From Henriciella sp. (GTDB lineage: Bacteria > Pseudomonadota > Alphaproteobacteria > Caulobacterales > Hyphomonadaceae), in contig JAJFFK010000039.1 in the NCBI GenBank assembly GCA_021776655.1, positions 1 to 64,000 on the forward strand: a stretch of DNA of 64,000 nucleotides. The letters run 5' to 3'. The position numbers were made by a program, and so were the translations under genes. How positions within the stretch are numbered: the stretch's first letter is position 1; the number at the start of each line of letters is the position of its first letter. Shown piece by piece: positions 32,948 to 41,965 of this stretch. A model generated the notes under the pieces. It was not told the origin of the DNA and made no database searches. It saw only the letters and a list, made by a program, of their open reading frames with translations.

Positions 32948-33094
32948 CTAGAACAGCCCGCTGCGCCTGCTATATTCAGCCAAGGCAGCCATATAATTGG
33001 CGTCCTTGGCAAGGGTCCAAAGCAAAGTGGCTGTGTCGAAAGCGACATCTGTCTTTTGGAAGGGTGTCGCAGAAGCGCACTGGTGATGGGTCAT
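32948..33094 (-). CDS. Possible 48-residue small protein or leader peptide
   Basis: The frame starts MTHHQCASATPFQKTDVAF and ends AEYSRRSGLF. GAGGA lies 7 bases before ATG 33094, a better ribosome-binding site than that of the decarboxylase downstream. The middle is a plausible amphipathic helix. The stop codon is 21 nt before a hairpin and 82 nt before the decarboxylase start. I do not recognise a family. It could be an ordinary small protein or a regulatory leader ORF. Confidence 0.45.
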   Translation of the reverse strand: MTHHQCASATPFQKTDVAFDTATLLWTLAKDANYMAALAEYSRRSGLF

Positions 33095-33267
33095 CCAAAT
33101 ATCCTCAACAAGCAATACCAGACATCTGGCACTGAAAGGGAAGACAATTGGGCTAACTCGTACTGACGGCGTTCGGCCCGTCGTAGCTCGCTTACTTGTC
33201 AAAGGCGCACATAGGGTTGAGCGTGCGTCCGGTCAAGCACGTTTTTGCGGGCATATCGCAAAGGTCA

Positions 33268-33309
33268 CCCCAGCCCAAGATGTTGGATGACCTACAGATC
33301 AGGCTGGGG
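33268..33309 (-). terminator. Inverted repeat after rne; possible transcript end
   Basis: CCCCAGCC (33268-33275) pairs with GGCTGGGG (33302-33309) across a 26-base loop, directly downstream of the rne stop. There is no T-run. It may protect or end the rne transcript. The remaining bases from 33095 to 33267 probably hold the promoter of the small ORF and decarboxylase; no clear box is seen. Confidence 0.35.
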
Positions 33310-33320
33310 CATTGGCTTTG

Positions 33321-35897
33321 CTAGCGAGACCACCAGCCGCGTTTTTTCTTCTTTGTCTTGGTGCTGGTTTCGAGCACGGGCTCGGTCGTGATCGGTGCAG
33401 CCGGTTTTGTCGTCTCGGCTGGCGCTGTAACCGGGGTTTCTTCCGGTTTGGCGGGTTCAGCTTCAGCGGCAACTGTTTTTCCGCGTCGCCGGCGTTTGGG
33501 CTTTTCGGCAGGGGCCTCTTCAGCTTCTGTCTGTTCAGCTGCGACGGGCTCTACCTCGACAGGTGCGGCTTCTTCAGAAACCGCATCGATCTTCGTTGTC
33601 GTCGCTGTTTCTTCAGCTGGCGTGGTTGCCTCTTCACCATCACTTTTGTTGCGGCGTCTGCGTCTGCGCCGGCGCTTCTTGGGGCCCGCGCCATCTTCGC
33701 TGTCACCGGTTTCGGCGGTCGGGTCGTTGTTTTCTGAGGCAGGCCCAGCTTTTACCTTCGCTTGCGGGGTTGCAACAGGTGCTGCGGTCAGTCCACCGTC
33801 TTCAGCGACCGGAAGGTCGGGTTGTTCGTCGGCGAGCAAGGATGTGACACTGACAGCCAGTCCATCAAGCAATGCACCGCCATCGCTAGGTGGTGCACCT
33901 GGATCAACGACGTCACCATCGCGTTTGCGTTTGCGTCCACCTCTGCGGCCTCGACGACGGCGTTTGCGTGGCCCACCATCTTCGCTGTCCTCTTCGCCAC
34001 GCTCCGGTCTGGGCTCGCTTACCTCGATCTCGGTGTCTTCTTCCTCGTCTGCTTCCGGCAGAAGGTGATCATCCTTGTCGCCCTCCATGAAGTCTGCACG
34101 GTTGAATTTCTTGCGCCCTCTCCCCCGGGATGACTTGTCTGCTACCATCTCGAAATCGCCTGGTATCATGGACGCAGCTGATTTTATGGCGATGGTAAAA
34201 CCGGCATCATCCTCAATTGCAGCGATCGCGTCGCGCTTTGAATTGAGGAGATAGAGTGCGACTTCTGTTGGCGCTGTGACCGTCATTCCTGACAGACCGC
34301 CACCGGCTGCGCGGGCCTCTATTGCACGCAGCAATTGCAACGCGGAGGATGGGACGGAGCGGCGACGACCGGTGCCGTCACACGCATCGCATTTTGCCGA
34401 CGTCGCCTGCAAGACACCTGCCCGGCGACGTTGCCGAGAGATTTCCATCAGACCAAATTGCGAAATACGGCTGTTCTGAACCCGTGCTCGATCAAGACTT
34501 AGACACTCTTTCATTTTCTTTTCGACGGCGCGGTTATTCTTGTTCTCGTCCATGTCGATAAAGTCGATCACAACCAGTCCGGCCAAATCACGCAGTCGCA
34601 TCTGGCGGCAAGCTTCTTCAGCGGCTTCGAGATTGGTGCGCAGCGCAGTTTGTTCGATACTGCGCTCCTTCGTTGATTTACCTGAGTTCACATCAATTGC
34701 GACGAGCGCCTCAGTTTGATTGATGACGAGATAGCCGCCCGACTTCATTTGAACGGTCGGGTTGAAAACCGAATCAAGCTGGGCTTCGACGCCCTCAGAC
34801 ACAAATAATGGCGCTGATGCGGTCCAGCGTTTCACTTTGAGGGCCTGTGTTGGCATCAGCGTTTTCGCGAGATCCTTGGCCTCTCGATAGGCTGCATCGC
34901 CATGTACGATGACTTCCTTGATTTTACTATCGAACATGTCCCGCATCGCGCGATGGACGAGACCGCCTTCTTCGTGAATTTGCGCCGGGGCCATCGAATC
35001 AAGTGTCTTGGCGCGGATCTTCGCCCACAGCTTTTGTAGGTAATCATAGTCGCGGCTGATCTCGGCTTTGGTCCGCTTGGCGCCTGCGGTTCGCACGATC
35101 AGGCCCATGCCTTTTGGAACCTCAAGTCCTTGCATGACCGTCTTCAATCGCTTGCGGTCATTGCCACTTGGAATTTTGCGGGAAATGCCGCCGCCCCTTG
35201 GCGTGTTGGGCATCAGCACAGAGTAGCGACCCGCGAGGGACAGATAGGTCGTCAGAGCCGCGCCTTTATTGCCGCGCTCCTCTTTGACAACCTGAACCAG
35301 AAGCACTTGCCGACGGCGAATGACTTCCTGAATTTTATAGCGGCGATGCGCAGATGAGGTGCGGGACTTGCGCGGTGTACGTTGGCGGCGTGCGGCTTTG
35401 GCAGATGGCTTTTTGTCATCGTCCTCAGTCGCCTCTGGCGCGTCGGTTGCGCCCGTGGCTTCGCCGTCATTTGTGCCTGAGTCGCCCGAGTCGTCTGCGT
35501 CGTCGCCGGACGCTTCAGCAGTATCCGCTTGATCGACCTCGTCATCATCGTCGTGATCGAGGTCATCATCTTCGCCATCATCGAGGTCGTCTTCGTCAGC
35601 TTCGGCGGCTTCACGCGCGGCTTCTTCGATCAGCGCGTCGCGGTCTTCTTGAGGAAGTTGATAATAGTCCGGGTGGATTTCGCTGAAAGCAAGGAAGCCG
35701 TGACGGTTGCCACCATATTCAATGAAACAGGCCTGTAGAGATGGCTCTACGCGGGTAACTTTTGCAAGATATATGTTGCCGCGAAGCTGTTCATTTCCAG
35801 TCGTTTCAAAATCAAAATCTTCAACGCGAGTATCGTTGACGAGGGCGACACGGGTCTCTTCCGGGTGGACCGCGTCGATCAGCATTTGCTTGTTCAT
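33321..35897 (-). CDS. rne: Ribonuclease E
   Basis: This 858-residue endonuclease starts mRNA decay and rRNA/tRNA processing and organises the degradosome. The N-terminal S1 domain is split by a long acidic insert (about residues 98-165, many Asp/Glu), as in many alphaproteobacteria. The catalytic DNase I-like domain carries the Mg-binding Asp residues in VAIDVNSGKS (near 400) and VIDFIDMDENKNN. The Zn-link cysteines are in CDACDGTG near 500. The C-terminal half is disordered, with Arg/Lys-rich RNA-binding patches (RKRRRRGRRGG, KKRRRRRRRRN, KPKRRRRGK). It ends KKKKRGWWSR; in Caulobacter the terminal GWW binds PNPase. Confidence 0.97.
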   Translation of the reverse strand: MNKQMLIDAVHPEETRVALVNDTRVEDFDFETTGNEQLRGNIYLAKVTRVEPSLQACFIEYGGNRHGFLAFSEIHPDYYQLPQEDRDALIEEAAREAAEADEDDLDDGEDDDLDHDDDDEVDQADTAEASGDDADDSGDSGTNDGEATGATDAPEATEDDDKKPSAKAARRQRTPRKSRTSSAHRRYKIQEVIRRRQVLLVQVVKEERGNKGAALTTYLSLAGRYSVLMPNTPRGGGISRKIPSGNDRKRLKTVMQGLEVPKGMGLIVRTAGAKRTKAEISRDYDYLQKLWAKIRAKTLDSMAPAQIHEEGGLVHRAMRDMFDSKIKEVIVHGDAAYREAKDLAKTLMPTQALKVKRWTASAPLFVSEGVEAQLDSVFNPTVQMKSGGYLVINQTEALVAIDVNSGKSTKERSIEQTALRTNLEAAEEACRQMRLRDLAGLVVIDFIDMDENKNNRAVEKKMKECLSLDRARVQNSRISQFGLMEISRQRRRAGVLQATSAKCDACDGTGRRRSVPSSALQLLRAIEARAAGGGLSGMTVTAPTEVALYLLNSKRDAIAAIEDDAGFTIAIKSAASMIPGDFEMVADKSSRGRGRKKFNRADFMEGDKDDHLLPEADEEEDTEIEVSEPRPERGEEDSEDGGPRKRRRRGRRGGRKRKRDGDVVDPGAPPSDGGALLDGLAVSVTSLLADEQPDLPVAEDGGLTAAPVATPQAKVKAGPASENNDPTAETGDSEDGAGPKKRRRRRRRRNKSDGEEATTPAEETATTTKIDAVSEEAAPVEVEPVAAEQTEAEEAPAEKPKRRRRGKTVAAEAEPAKPEETPVTAPAETTKPAAPITTEPVLETSTKTKKKKRGWWSR

Positions 35898-36318
35898 TGT
35901 AAAGTGCCTTGAAAGCTGGCGGCGCTAAGGCTTGCGCATATGGCAAACCATGGCGAAGCACGCCAGAGAGAGTATTTTTTGGGACAGGGCGCGTACCAAC
36001 CGGGCCAGACTTCAATCGAAGTCGGTGTGTGGTTTTGAATATGGCAGCCTGTAAGCTCATAGTCTATCCGTTCCGGGGTGGGCATTGTGCAGGAGGTTAA
36101 GCCTGTTCACTGGCCCATCGGGGATTCTGTTAGTCCCCAAGGTTTTGGGGTACATTCACTACATGCCCCTTAAACCGTTCAATTAAAAGAGCCTATTTGC
36201 GGGGCGAATGATGAATATAAACATCATCGCGGTAAATCTGCGATTAAGACTGGGTCTGGCAAAGAGATCAGGATAGGAATTCGTCACGTCGACGATACCA
36301 AGTTGGGTAAGTTTGAAT
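35898..36318. promoter_or_regulatory. 421-bp divergent rne / amiC intergenic region
   Basis: No gene is visible. The region must hold both promoters and probably a long rne 5' leader. Structured elements include CCCCAAAACCTTGGGG (minus strand, about 36138-36153) with GGGGACTAACAGAATCCCC beside it, and ATGATG-AATATAAA-CATCAT at 36208-36227 flanked by GCG/CGC. rne mRNA leaders are known to be used for autoregulation in enterobacteria; here that is inference. Confidence 0.4.
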
Positions 36319-37557
36319 ATGCCGATTGTGCGTATGATTATTGTAATGGCCTGTATGGTCTGGCTCTCTGTCGAGATGTCGGCACAGATTCAGTCTGTCG
36401 GGATTGCAGGTGATGGCGAGATTACGCGAATCACCGTGATTTCTGATGCCGCACTGAATGGCGATGCCTTTTTGGGCGAAGGCGACAGAGGCCGAACAAT
36501 TCAGCTGGTTCCGGAAGTTTATCAACTTGGCAGCGATCCTTATTTCGGTGAGCCCACGGGGGGGGTCTCTGCTTACGTGCTCGATCTCGATCGAATCACT
36601 TTCGAACTCGACCGGCCGATGATGATTGTGCGCAAATTGGTGCTGCCTCCGACCGGGCGGGAAACCCGTTACCGCTATATACTGGATTTAGCACGGGTCT
36701 CTGAGGCCAGGTATTCGCATGCCGCCGCCAGTGATACCCGACGCATGGCAAGGGTCGAGACCGCACCAAAGCCAGTTGAGATCGCGGCAATAGCTGCGGT
36801 CACCCAAGTGGTGGCATCCCCGCCGACATCCAAACCACCGAATCTGGGGCAGGGCCCCATAGGTGATGCCCGCCCGCGTCATGTGGTTGTGATTGATCCA
36901 GGGCATGGCGGCAGGGATCCCGGAGCGCTGGCTGTTTCCGGCGGCGAAGAAGCTGATATTGTCTTGAAAACGGCCCTAGTATTGAGGGACGCACTAGCCC
37001 GCGATTCGCGCTACGATGTTCGGCTCACTCGCGAAACAGATGTCTATATCGAGCATGAAGATCGCGTTTCCATGGCCCGGAACTGGGGCGCGGATCTCTT
37101 CATTTCACTACACGCAGACGCGGCGGGAAATGCGGGCGTGTCAGGTGCCACAGTCTATACGATATCAACCCGTGGTGAGCGGCGGATTGAGGGCACGGCT
37201 GACAAGTATGGCTGGGAACTGCCGATTGAAGATGGCACGTCTGATGATGTGTCTGGCATATTGGAGGATCTGATCATGCGGGAAACCAAGTCGAATTCGG
37301 AGATCTTTGCTGAGTTTGCGGTCCCTGAATTGGCTGAAGCGGGACCTTTGGTACGTAATACACACCGCCAGAAAAACCTGTTTGTCTTACTCGCCCCGGA
37401 TGTTCCGGCCGTATTGATCGAAATTGGATTTTTGACCAATCGAAGCGACGCTAGACGGTTGAAGTCAAAACGTGGCCGGCGCAAATCGGCCGATGCGATC
37501 AAGCGCGCAATCGACACATATTTCGATCGTCAGGACTTTTTACTGGCGTCGAACTGA
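36319..37557 (+). CDS. amiC: N-acetylmuramoyl-L-alanine amidase (Amidase_3) with AMIN domain
   Basis: This 412-residue periplasmic amidase cuts the peptide stem from MurNAc during cell separation. The signal segment is at about residues 1-23. An AMIN-like targeting domain covers about 25-115. A Pro/Ala linker follows, then the Amidase_3 zinc domain from about 180. Zinc ligands are in VIDPGHGGRDPGA and LFISLHADA, and the catalytic Glu is in LIEIGFLTN. A helical insert (DGTSDDVSGILEDLIMRETK) is the region that blocks the site until an EnvC/NlpD-type activator binds. ATG 36319 is used instead of TTG 36313. It heads the amiC-mrcA-prfB set. Confidence 0.93.
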   Translation: MPIVRMIIVMACMVWLSVEMSAQIQSVGIAGDGEITRITVISDAALNGDAFLGEGDRGRTIQLVPEVYQLGSDPYFGEPTGGVSAYVLDLDRITFELDRPMMIVRKLVLPPTGRETRYRYILDLARVSEARYSHAAASDTRRMARVETAPKPVEIAAIAAVTQVVASPPTSKPPNLGQGPIGDARPRHVVVIDPGHGGRDPGALAVSGGEEADIVLKTALVLRDALARDSRYDVRLTRETDVYIEHEDRVSMARNWGADLFISLHADAAGNAGVSGATVYTISTRGERRIEGTADKYGWELPIEDGTSDDVSGILEDLIMRETKSNSEIFAEFAVPELAEAGPLVRNTHRQKNLFVLLAPDVPAVLIEIGFLTNRSDARRLKSKRGRRKSADAIKRAIDTYFDRQDFLLASN

Positions 37558-37653
37558 CAGGGTCGCCTTTCGCGCGTTCGATTCGCGCCTTAGTCTCGCC
37601 GTGAAAGCATGTGATTCACAAGCTGAATCGCGACGAAAGAAAGAGAGCCGTCG

Positions 37654-40230
37654 ATGTGGCAAGCCGTTAAGCAGCGCGTGTTTACCTGGAAATTCCTGAT
37701 CTGGACGGTTTTGACCGGCGTGGTTCTGTTTCTGATTGCGGTGATCGCATTCATGATCTGGATGGCGGCGCTTGGGCGGACTGTGCCATCGGTTCAGAAA
37801 CTGGCAGAGTACAATCCGCCGGTGACATCCCGTGTACACGCCGGTGATGGCACGCTGATCTATGAATTTGCCGACGAGCACAGAGTCTTCGTGCCATATG
37901 AAGCCATTCCTGAACATGTCGTGCAAGCGTTTGTGTCGGCTGAGGACAAAAAATTCTTCACCCATGGCGGGCTTGATTATGTCGGCATGCTGCGCGGTGT
38001 CCTGAACACGGTGAAGAATAAAATTTCTGGCAACGGTGGGATGCAGGGCGGGTCAACAATCACTCAGCAAGTTGCTAAGAATATGCTTCTGACCAATGAC
38101 CAAACCATTGTACGCAAGGCGAAAGAGGCGATTGTCGCCCGGCGGATGGAGAAGGCGTTCTCAAAAGAGCATATTATCGAGCTTTACCTGAACGAGATTT
38201 ATCTTGGCGGGCGATCTTATGGCGTCGGGTCGGCCGCGTTGAATTATTTCAATAAATCATTGCCTGAATTGGATTTGTCAGAGGCTGCTGTGTTGGCGTC
38301 ACTGCCAAAGTTCCCAGGTCGCGTGAACCCATATACGAACCCAGAACGTGTTCTGATACGCCGGGATTATGTGCTGAACCGCATGGCGCTCGATGGCTAT
38401 ATCACCCAGGAACAAGCCGATGAAGCCAAGCTGAAACCACTAACCACGACCAAGCGTCTACGCGGACCAGAATATGCGGCAGCGACCTATTTTGTTCAGG
38501 AACTGCGCCGTGAATTGATCGACCAATATGGCGAAGAAGAATTGGAGCAAGGTGGCTTTTCGATACGCACAACGATTGATACCAGACTTCAGCTTGCAGC
38601 TCAGGATGCATTGCAGTTTGGCCTGGAGACTTATGACCGGCGTCATGATTATCGCGGCCCATTGAAGACTTTGGATGCCGGTGCAGTTGATGTTCTAACT
38701 CAACTGAATGCGATTACACTTCCAGGCGGCTATGGCAGTTGGGAACGTGCGATGGTTCAGAGCCGGAATGATCGTGGTGCAAGGTTGATGTTGAGTGATG
38801 GTGCCGAGACGAGCATCCCAATTGAAGATATTGAATGGGCAGAAACATATGTGCGTCCGGGTGGCGGAACCGGACTTCGCTCAGGCGATGTGATCTTTGC
38901 CAAAGTAACCCGAACCATGTTGAACGCCGAAGAAAGTGCCGCTGGTATCGAGGGTGAAGCGGCAGATGATGATCAAACGAGTGCACCCGCTGAACCGATC
39001 ATGGTTCCGACCGGTCAAGCGGAGCTGAAGCAGATACCGGAGCTTGATGGTGCCTTGGTTGCGATTGATCCACATACGGGCCGGGTCCTCGCGATGATGG
39101 GCGGTTATTCGTTCTTCAAAAGCTCATTCAATCGCGTGACACAGGCGCGGCGCCAACCGGGATCATCATTCAAGCCGTTCGTCTATGGCGCAGCACTTGA
39201 GCAGGGCTATACGCCAGCGACGCTTATTCTCGACTCCCCTTACGTCTATTATGACGAGCATACTGGCGAGGTCTGGAAACCTACCAACTATTCCGAAGGT
39301 CGCAGCTATGGTGAAGTAACCATGCGCACCGCCCTGGAAAAATCCTATAATCAGGTGACCGCTCGGGTTGCGACTGACATTGGTATGGAGGCGGTGTCGG
39401 AATTTGCCGAGCGGTTTGGCGTGTACGATAATCTTCCGCCCTATCCAGCCATGTCACTTGGCTCAGGCGAAACCAGCCCGTGGCGGATGGCCAAAGCATA
39501 TGCCGCCTTTGTGAATGGCGGGAAAGAAGTCACGCCGACATTGCTTGACCGGGTACAGGATCGGCAAGGCAATACACTCTATCGACATGACCAGCGGGTC
39601 TGTGAAGGCTGCACAGCGCCAAGTTGGAATGGCGAAGGCCCGCCGCGGCTTGCTGACGGTCGCCAGCAGCTGGTGGATCCGATCATTGCGTATCAGATCG
39701 TGCATATGCTCGAAGGGGTCGTGGAGCGTGGCACAGGTCGGCGCGCAAGACGGGTCGGTAAGCCACTCGCTGGCAAGACGGGCACCACCAACGATTATAT
39801 CGATGCGCTTTTCTACGGCTTTTCGCCTGATCTGGTCGTCGGGATTTGGATGGGCTTTGACGAACCCAAAACCCTCGGTGAAAATGAAGGCGGTGGTTCG
39901 GTTGCGGGGGTTGTCTTTACTGAGTTTATGGAGCGTGCGCTTGAGGATAAGCCAGCTATCCCGTTTCGGATCCCGCCAGGTGTGCGCCTCGTTTCAATTG
40001 ATGCTCAAACCGGTGCTTTGCCAACCTTTGACAGCTCCACGGTTATCCTTGAAGCGTTCCGGCCTGGTACAGAGCCGGGACTGGCCTTCTTTGAAGATTC
40101 TGGTCTCAGCCTCTCTGGTACTGGGAGCCGGGTTTTTGGTGCGCCGACCGAGCCTGACATTGACCCAGACACCGGCGAAATCATCATCGATGATGTCAAT
40201 GATTGTGATATCTTGAACGACATTTGTTGA
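37654..40230 (+). CDS. mrcA: Penicillin-binding protein 1A (class A, bifunctional)
   Basis: This 858-residue enzyme polymerises and cross-links peptidoglycan. A cytoplasmic N-terminus and one membrane helix (about 13-37) precede the glycosyltransferase domain, with the catalytic Glu in SAEDKKFFTHGG near residue 97 and QGGSTITQQVAKN. An OB-like insert separates this from the transpeptidase domain. That domain has the nucleophile in GSSFKP near 503, SYN (EKSYNQV), and KTGTT near 707. All catalytic motifs are intact. It lies 96 bp after amiC and 59 bp before prfB, a conserved neighbourhood in alphaproteobacteria. Confidence 0.96.
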   Translation: MWQAVKQRVFTWKFLIWTVLTGVVLFLIAVIAFMIWMAALGRTVPSVQKLAEYNPPVTSRVHAGDGTLIYEFADEHRVFVPYEAIPEHVVQAFVSAEDKKFFTHGGLDYVGMLRGVLNTVKNKISGNGGMQGGSTITQQVAKNMLLTNDQTIVRKAKEAIVARRMEKAFSKEHIIELYLNEIYLGGRSYGVGSAALNYFNKSLPELDLSEAAVLASLPKFPGRVNPYTNPERVLIRRDYVLNRMALDGYITQEQADEAKLKPLTTTKRLRGPEYAAATYFVQELRRELIDQYGEEELEQGGFSIRTTIDTRLQLAAQDALQFGLETYDRRHDYRGPLKTLDAGAVDVLTQLNAITLPGGYGSWERAMVQSRNDRGARLMLSDGAETSIPIEDIEWAETYVRPGGGTGLRSGDVIFAKVTRTMLNAEESAAGIEGEAADDDQTSAPAEPIMVPTGQAELKQIPELDGALVAIDPHTGRVLAMMGGYSFFKSSFNRVTQARRQPGSSFKPFVYGAALEQGYTPATLILDSPYVYYDEHTGEVWKPTNYSEGRSYGEVTMRTALEKSYNQVTARVATDIGMEAVSEFAERFGVYDNLPPYPAMSLGSGETSPWRMAKAYAAFVNGGKEVTPTLLDRVQDRQGNTLYRHDQRVCEGCTAPSWNGEGPPRLADGRQQLVDPIIAYQIVHMLEGVVERGTGRRARRVGKPLAGKTGTTNDYIDALFYGFSPDLVVGIWMGFDEPKTLGENEGGGSVAGVVFTEFMERALEDKPAIPFRIPPGVRLVSIDAQTGALPTFDSSTVILEAFRPGTEPGLAFFEDSGLSLSGTGSRVFGAPTEPDIDPDTGEIIIDDVNDCDILNDIC

Positions 40231-40289
40231 CGCCAGTTCCAAAGGCCGCCATCTCATCCTGGATAATAATGCTCTAGAGAGGGACAGAC

Positions 40290-41403
40290 ATGTCCGCTGA
40301 AATTTTGGCTATGGCCAAGAGAATCAAACAGTCTTCGGAACTGTTGAGGAGGCGTCTTTGACTGGGGCGTTGCTGAAAAACGGCTAGACGAGTTAAACGC
40401 CTTGTCGGAGCGACCCGATTTCTGGGACGACCCAGACGACGCGCGAAAACTCATAGCAGAGCGCCAGACTCTAGAGACCGGCATCGAGATGGTTCAACTG
40501 CTTGAGCAAGAAGCGCACGATGGTTTGGAACTCGCCGAGTTGGCCGACGGCGATGAAGACATGCTGGCCGACGTTATGAGGTCACTGACGGCAGCTTTGA
40601 AACGAGCTGAGAAAGCCGAACTTGAGGCTTTGCTATCAGGTGAAGCGGACGGCAATGATTGCTACATAAATATCAATGCTGGGGCAGGCGGCACAGAAAG
40701 CCAGGACTGGGCCTCTATGCTGCGACGGATGTATGTTCGCTGGGCAGAGAAGACGGGTTACAAGGTCGAGGAAGTTGAGAGCCACGAAGGAGAAGAGGCT
40801 GGGATCAAGTCAGCGACCCTCCTGATTAAAGGAAAAAATGCTTATGGCTGGCTGAAGTCTGAGCAAGGCGTGCACCGCCTGGTTCGCATTTCTCCTTATG
40901 ATAGTGCCGCGCGCCGTCACACATCATTTTCGTCAGTCGCAATTTCTCCTGTGATCGATGACTCGATTGAGGTTGAAATCAACCCATCGGATGTCCGTAT
41001 CGATACATATAGAGCGTCCGGTAAAGGCGGTCAGCATGTCAACAAAACCGATTCTGCGGTTCGCTTGACGCATGCGCCAACCGGCATTGCGGTGGCCTGC
41101 CAATCTGGTCGATCTCAACACCAGAACCGGGCTACTGCTTGGGAAATGCTGCGCTCGCGCCTCTACATGATTGAGTTGGAAAGGCGTCAACAGGCAGTCA
41201 AGGATGGTCATGACGCCAAAACCGATATTGGTTGGGGACATCAGATCCGTTCTTATGTGTTGCAGCCTTATCAATTGGTCAAAGATGTGCGGACGAGTTT
41301 CGAAACGTCAGATACGAGCGGCGTGCTGGATGGTAATTTGACGCCTTTCTTGAGTGCAGCTCTGTCGCATTCGCTCGGCGAAACGGAACCGGCTGACACA
41401 TAG
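40290..41403 (+). CDS. prfB: Peptide chain release factor 2, with programmed +1 frameshift
   Basis: This 370-residue RF2 ends translation at UGA and UAA. It is made from two frames: ATG 40290 to CTT 40356-40358 (23 codons), then, skipping T40359, GAC 40360 to the stop at 41403. The joined protein reads [20 protein letters not shown], normal for RF2. The GGQ loop is in [17 protein letters not shown]. The codon-recognition tripeptide region reads [14 protein letters not shown], with SPY where E. coli has SPF. The in-frame TGA at 40359 is not a mutation but the control site, since the recoding signal is complete. Confidence 0.97.
40347..40362 (+). promoter_or_regulatory. prfB programmed frameshift site
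   Basis: AGGAGG-CGT-CTT-TGA-C: an internal Shine-Dalgarno, a 3-base spacer, the slippery CTT, and the TGA C stop context. The spacing equals the E. coli site (AGGGGG TAT CTT TGA C). Low RF2 slows reading at TGA and favours the +1 shift, giving autoregulation. Confidence 0.95.
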
Positions 41404-41410
41404 GCAAGAA

Positions 41411-41446
41411 AAAAACCGGGCCTGCGGAAAGCTCGACCCGGTTTTT
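41411..41446. terminator. Bidirectional rho-independent terminator
   Basis: AAAAACCGGG and CCCGGTTTTT form the stem around a 16-base loop. It lies between the convergent prfB and bactofilin stops, with A and T runs on both sides, so it can end both transcripts. Confidence 0.88.
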
Positions 41447-41464
41447 AAAGGATTTGAATGGTGC

Positions 41465-41965
41465 CTATGCGTTGCCAGTATGACCTGTCGTTGGTGTAGC
41501 AGTCGGCATGATGCTGCCAGATGCCGGTGCGGCTGGAGCGGCTGCTTTCGGCGCAGTGTCGACCAAGGGATTGTCCTCGCGTTTCACCTTGCCTTCAAAT
41601 GATGCATCAGGCTGAATGATCAGCGCAGCGTGGATAATATCACCTTCAACAGTCGCGCCGGTCTCCAGCTCAACCTTGCGGGCACGGATGGAGCCTTTGA
41701 CGCTGCCTTTGACGCGCAGCGTTTCAGCCTTGATTTCACCTGTTACCATGCCGGTTGAGCCAATTGTTACGTCGCCTGCAGTGACGTCGCCGTCAATCTT
41801 GCCATCGATTTGAAGCGCGCCTTGTGAACTGATCGAGCCGGTAATATGCATATCCGAACAAATAATCGATGCGCCAACGCGAGAAGCAGGTTTTGAGGAA
41901 GCGCTGCGTACGGCATCTTGTGCTGGGGAAAATCCTGGGGTGTCTGATTTAGTCTTGGTGAACAT
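41465..41965 (-). CDS. Bactofilin (DUF583)
   Basis: This 166-residue cytoskeletal protein has a polar N-terminal tail, a central beta-helix (about residues 35-125) with regularly spaced hydrophobics (HITGSISSQGALQIDGKIDG, VKGSVKGSIRARKVELETG), and an Ala/Pro-rich C-terminal tail. Bactofilins polymerise without nucleotide and in Caulobacter and Hyphomonas mark sites of stalk or bud growth. The start overlaps the end of the M23 peptidase gene by 17 bp, so the two form one translational unit. AGG before ATG 41965 gives a weak ribosome-binding site. Confidence 0.94.
   Translation of the reverse strand: MFTKTKSDTPGFSPAQDAVRSASSKPASRVGASIICSDMHITGSISSQGALQIDGKIDGDVTAGDVTIGSTGMVTGEIKAETLRVKGSVKGSIRARKVELETGATVEGDIIHAALIIQPDASFEGKVKREDNPLVDTAPKAAAPAAPASGSIMPTATPTTGHTGNA

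Noticed and set aside
40290..40361. In-frame TGA near the prfB start, as if the gene were broken
   Set aside because: The stop is inside a complete programmed frameshift signal and the joined protein is normal RF2.
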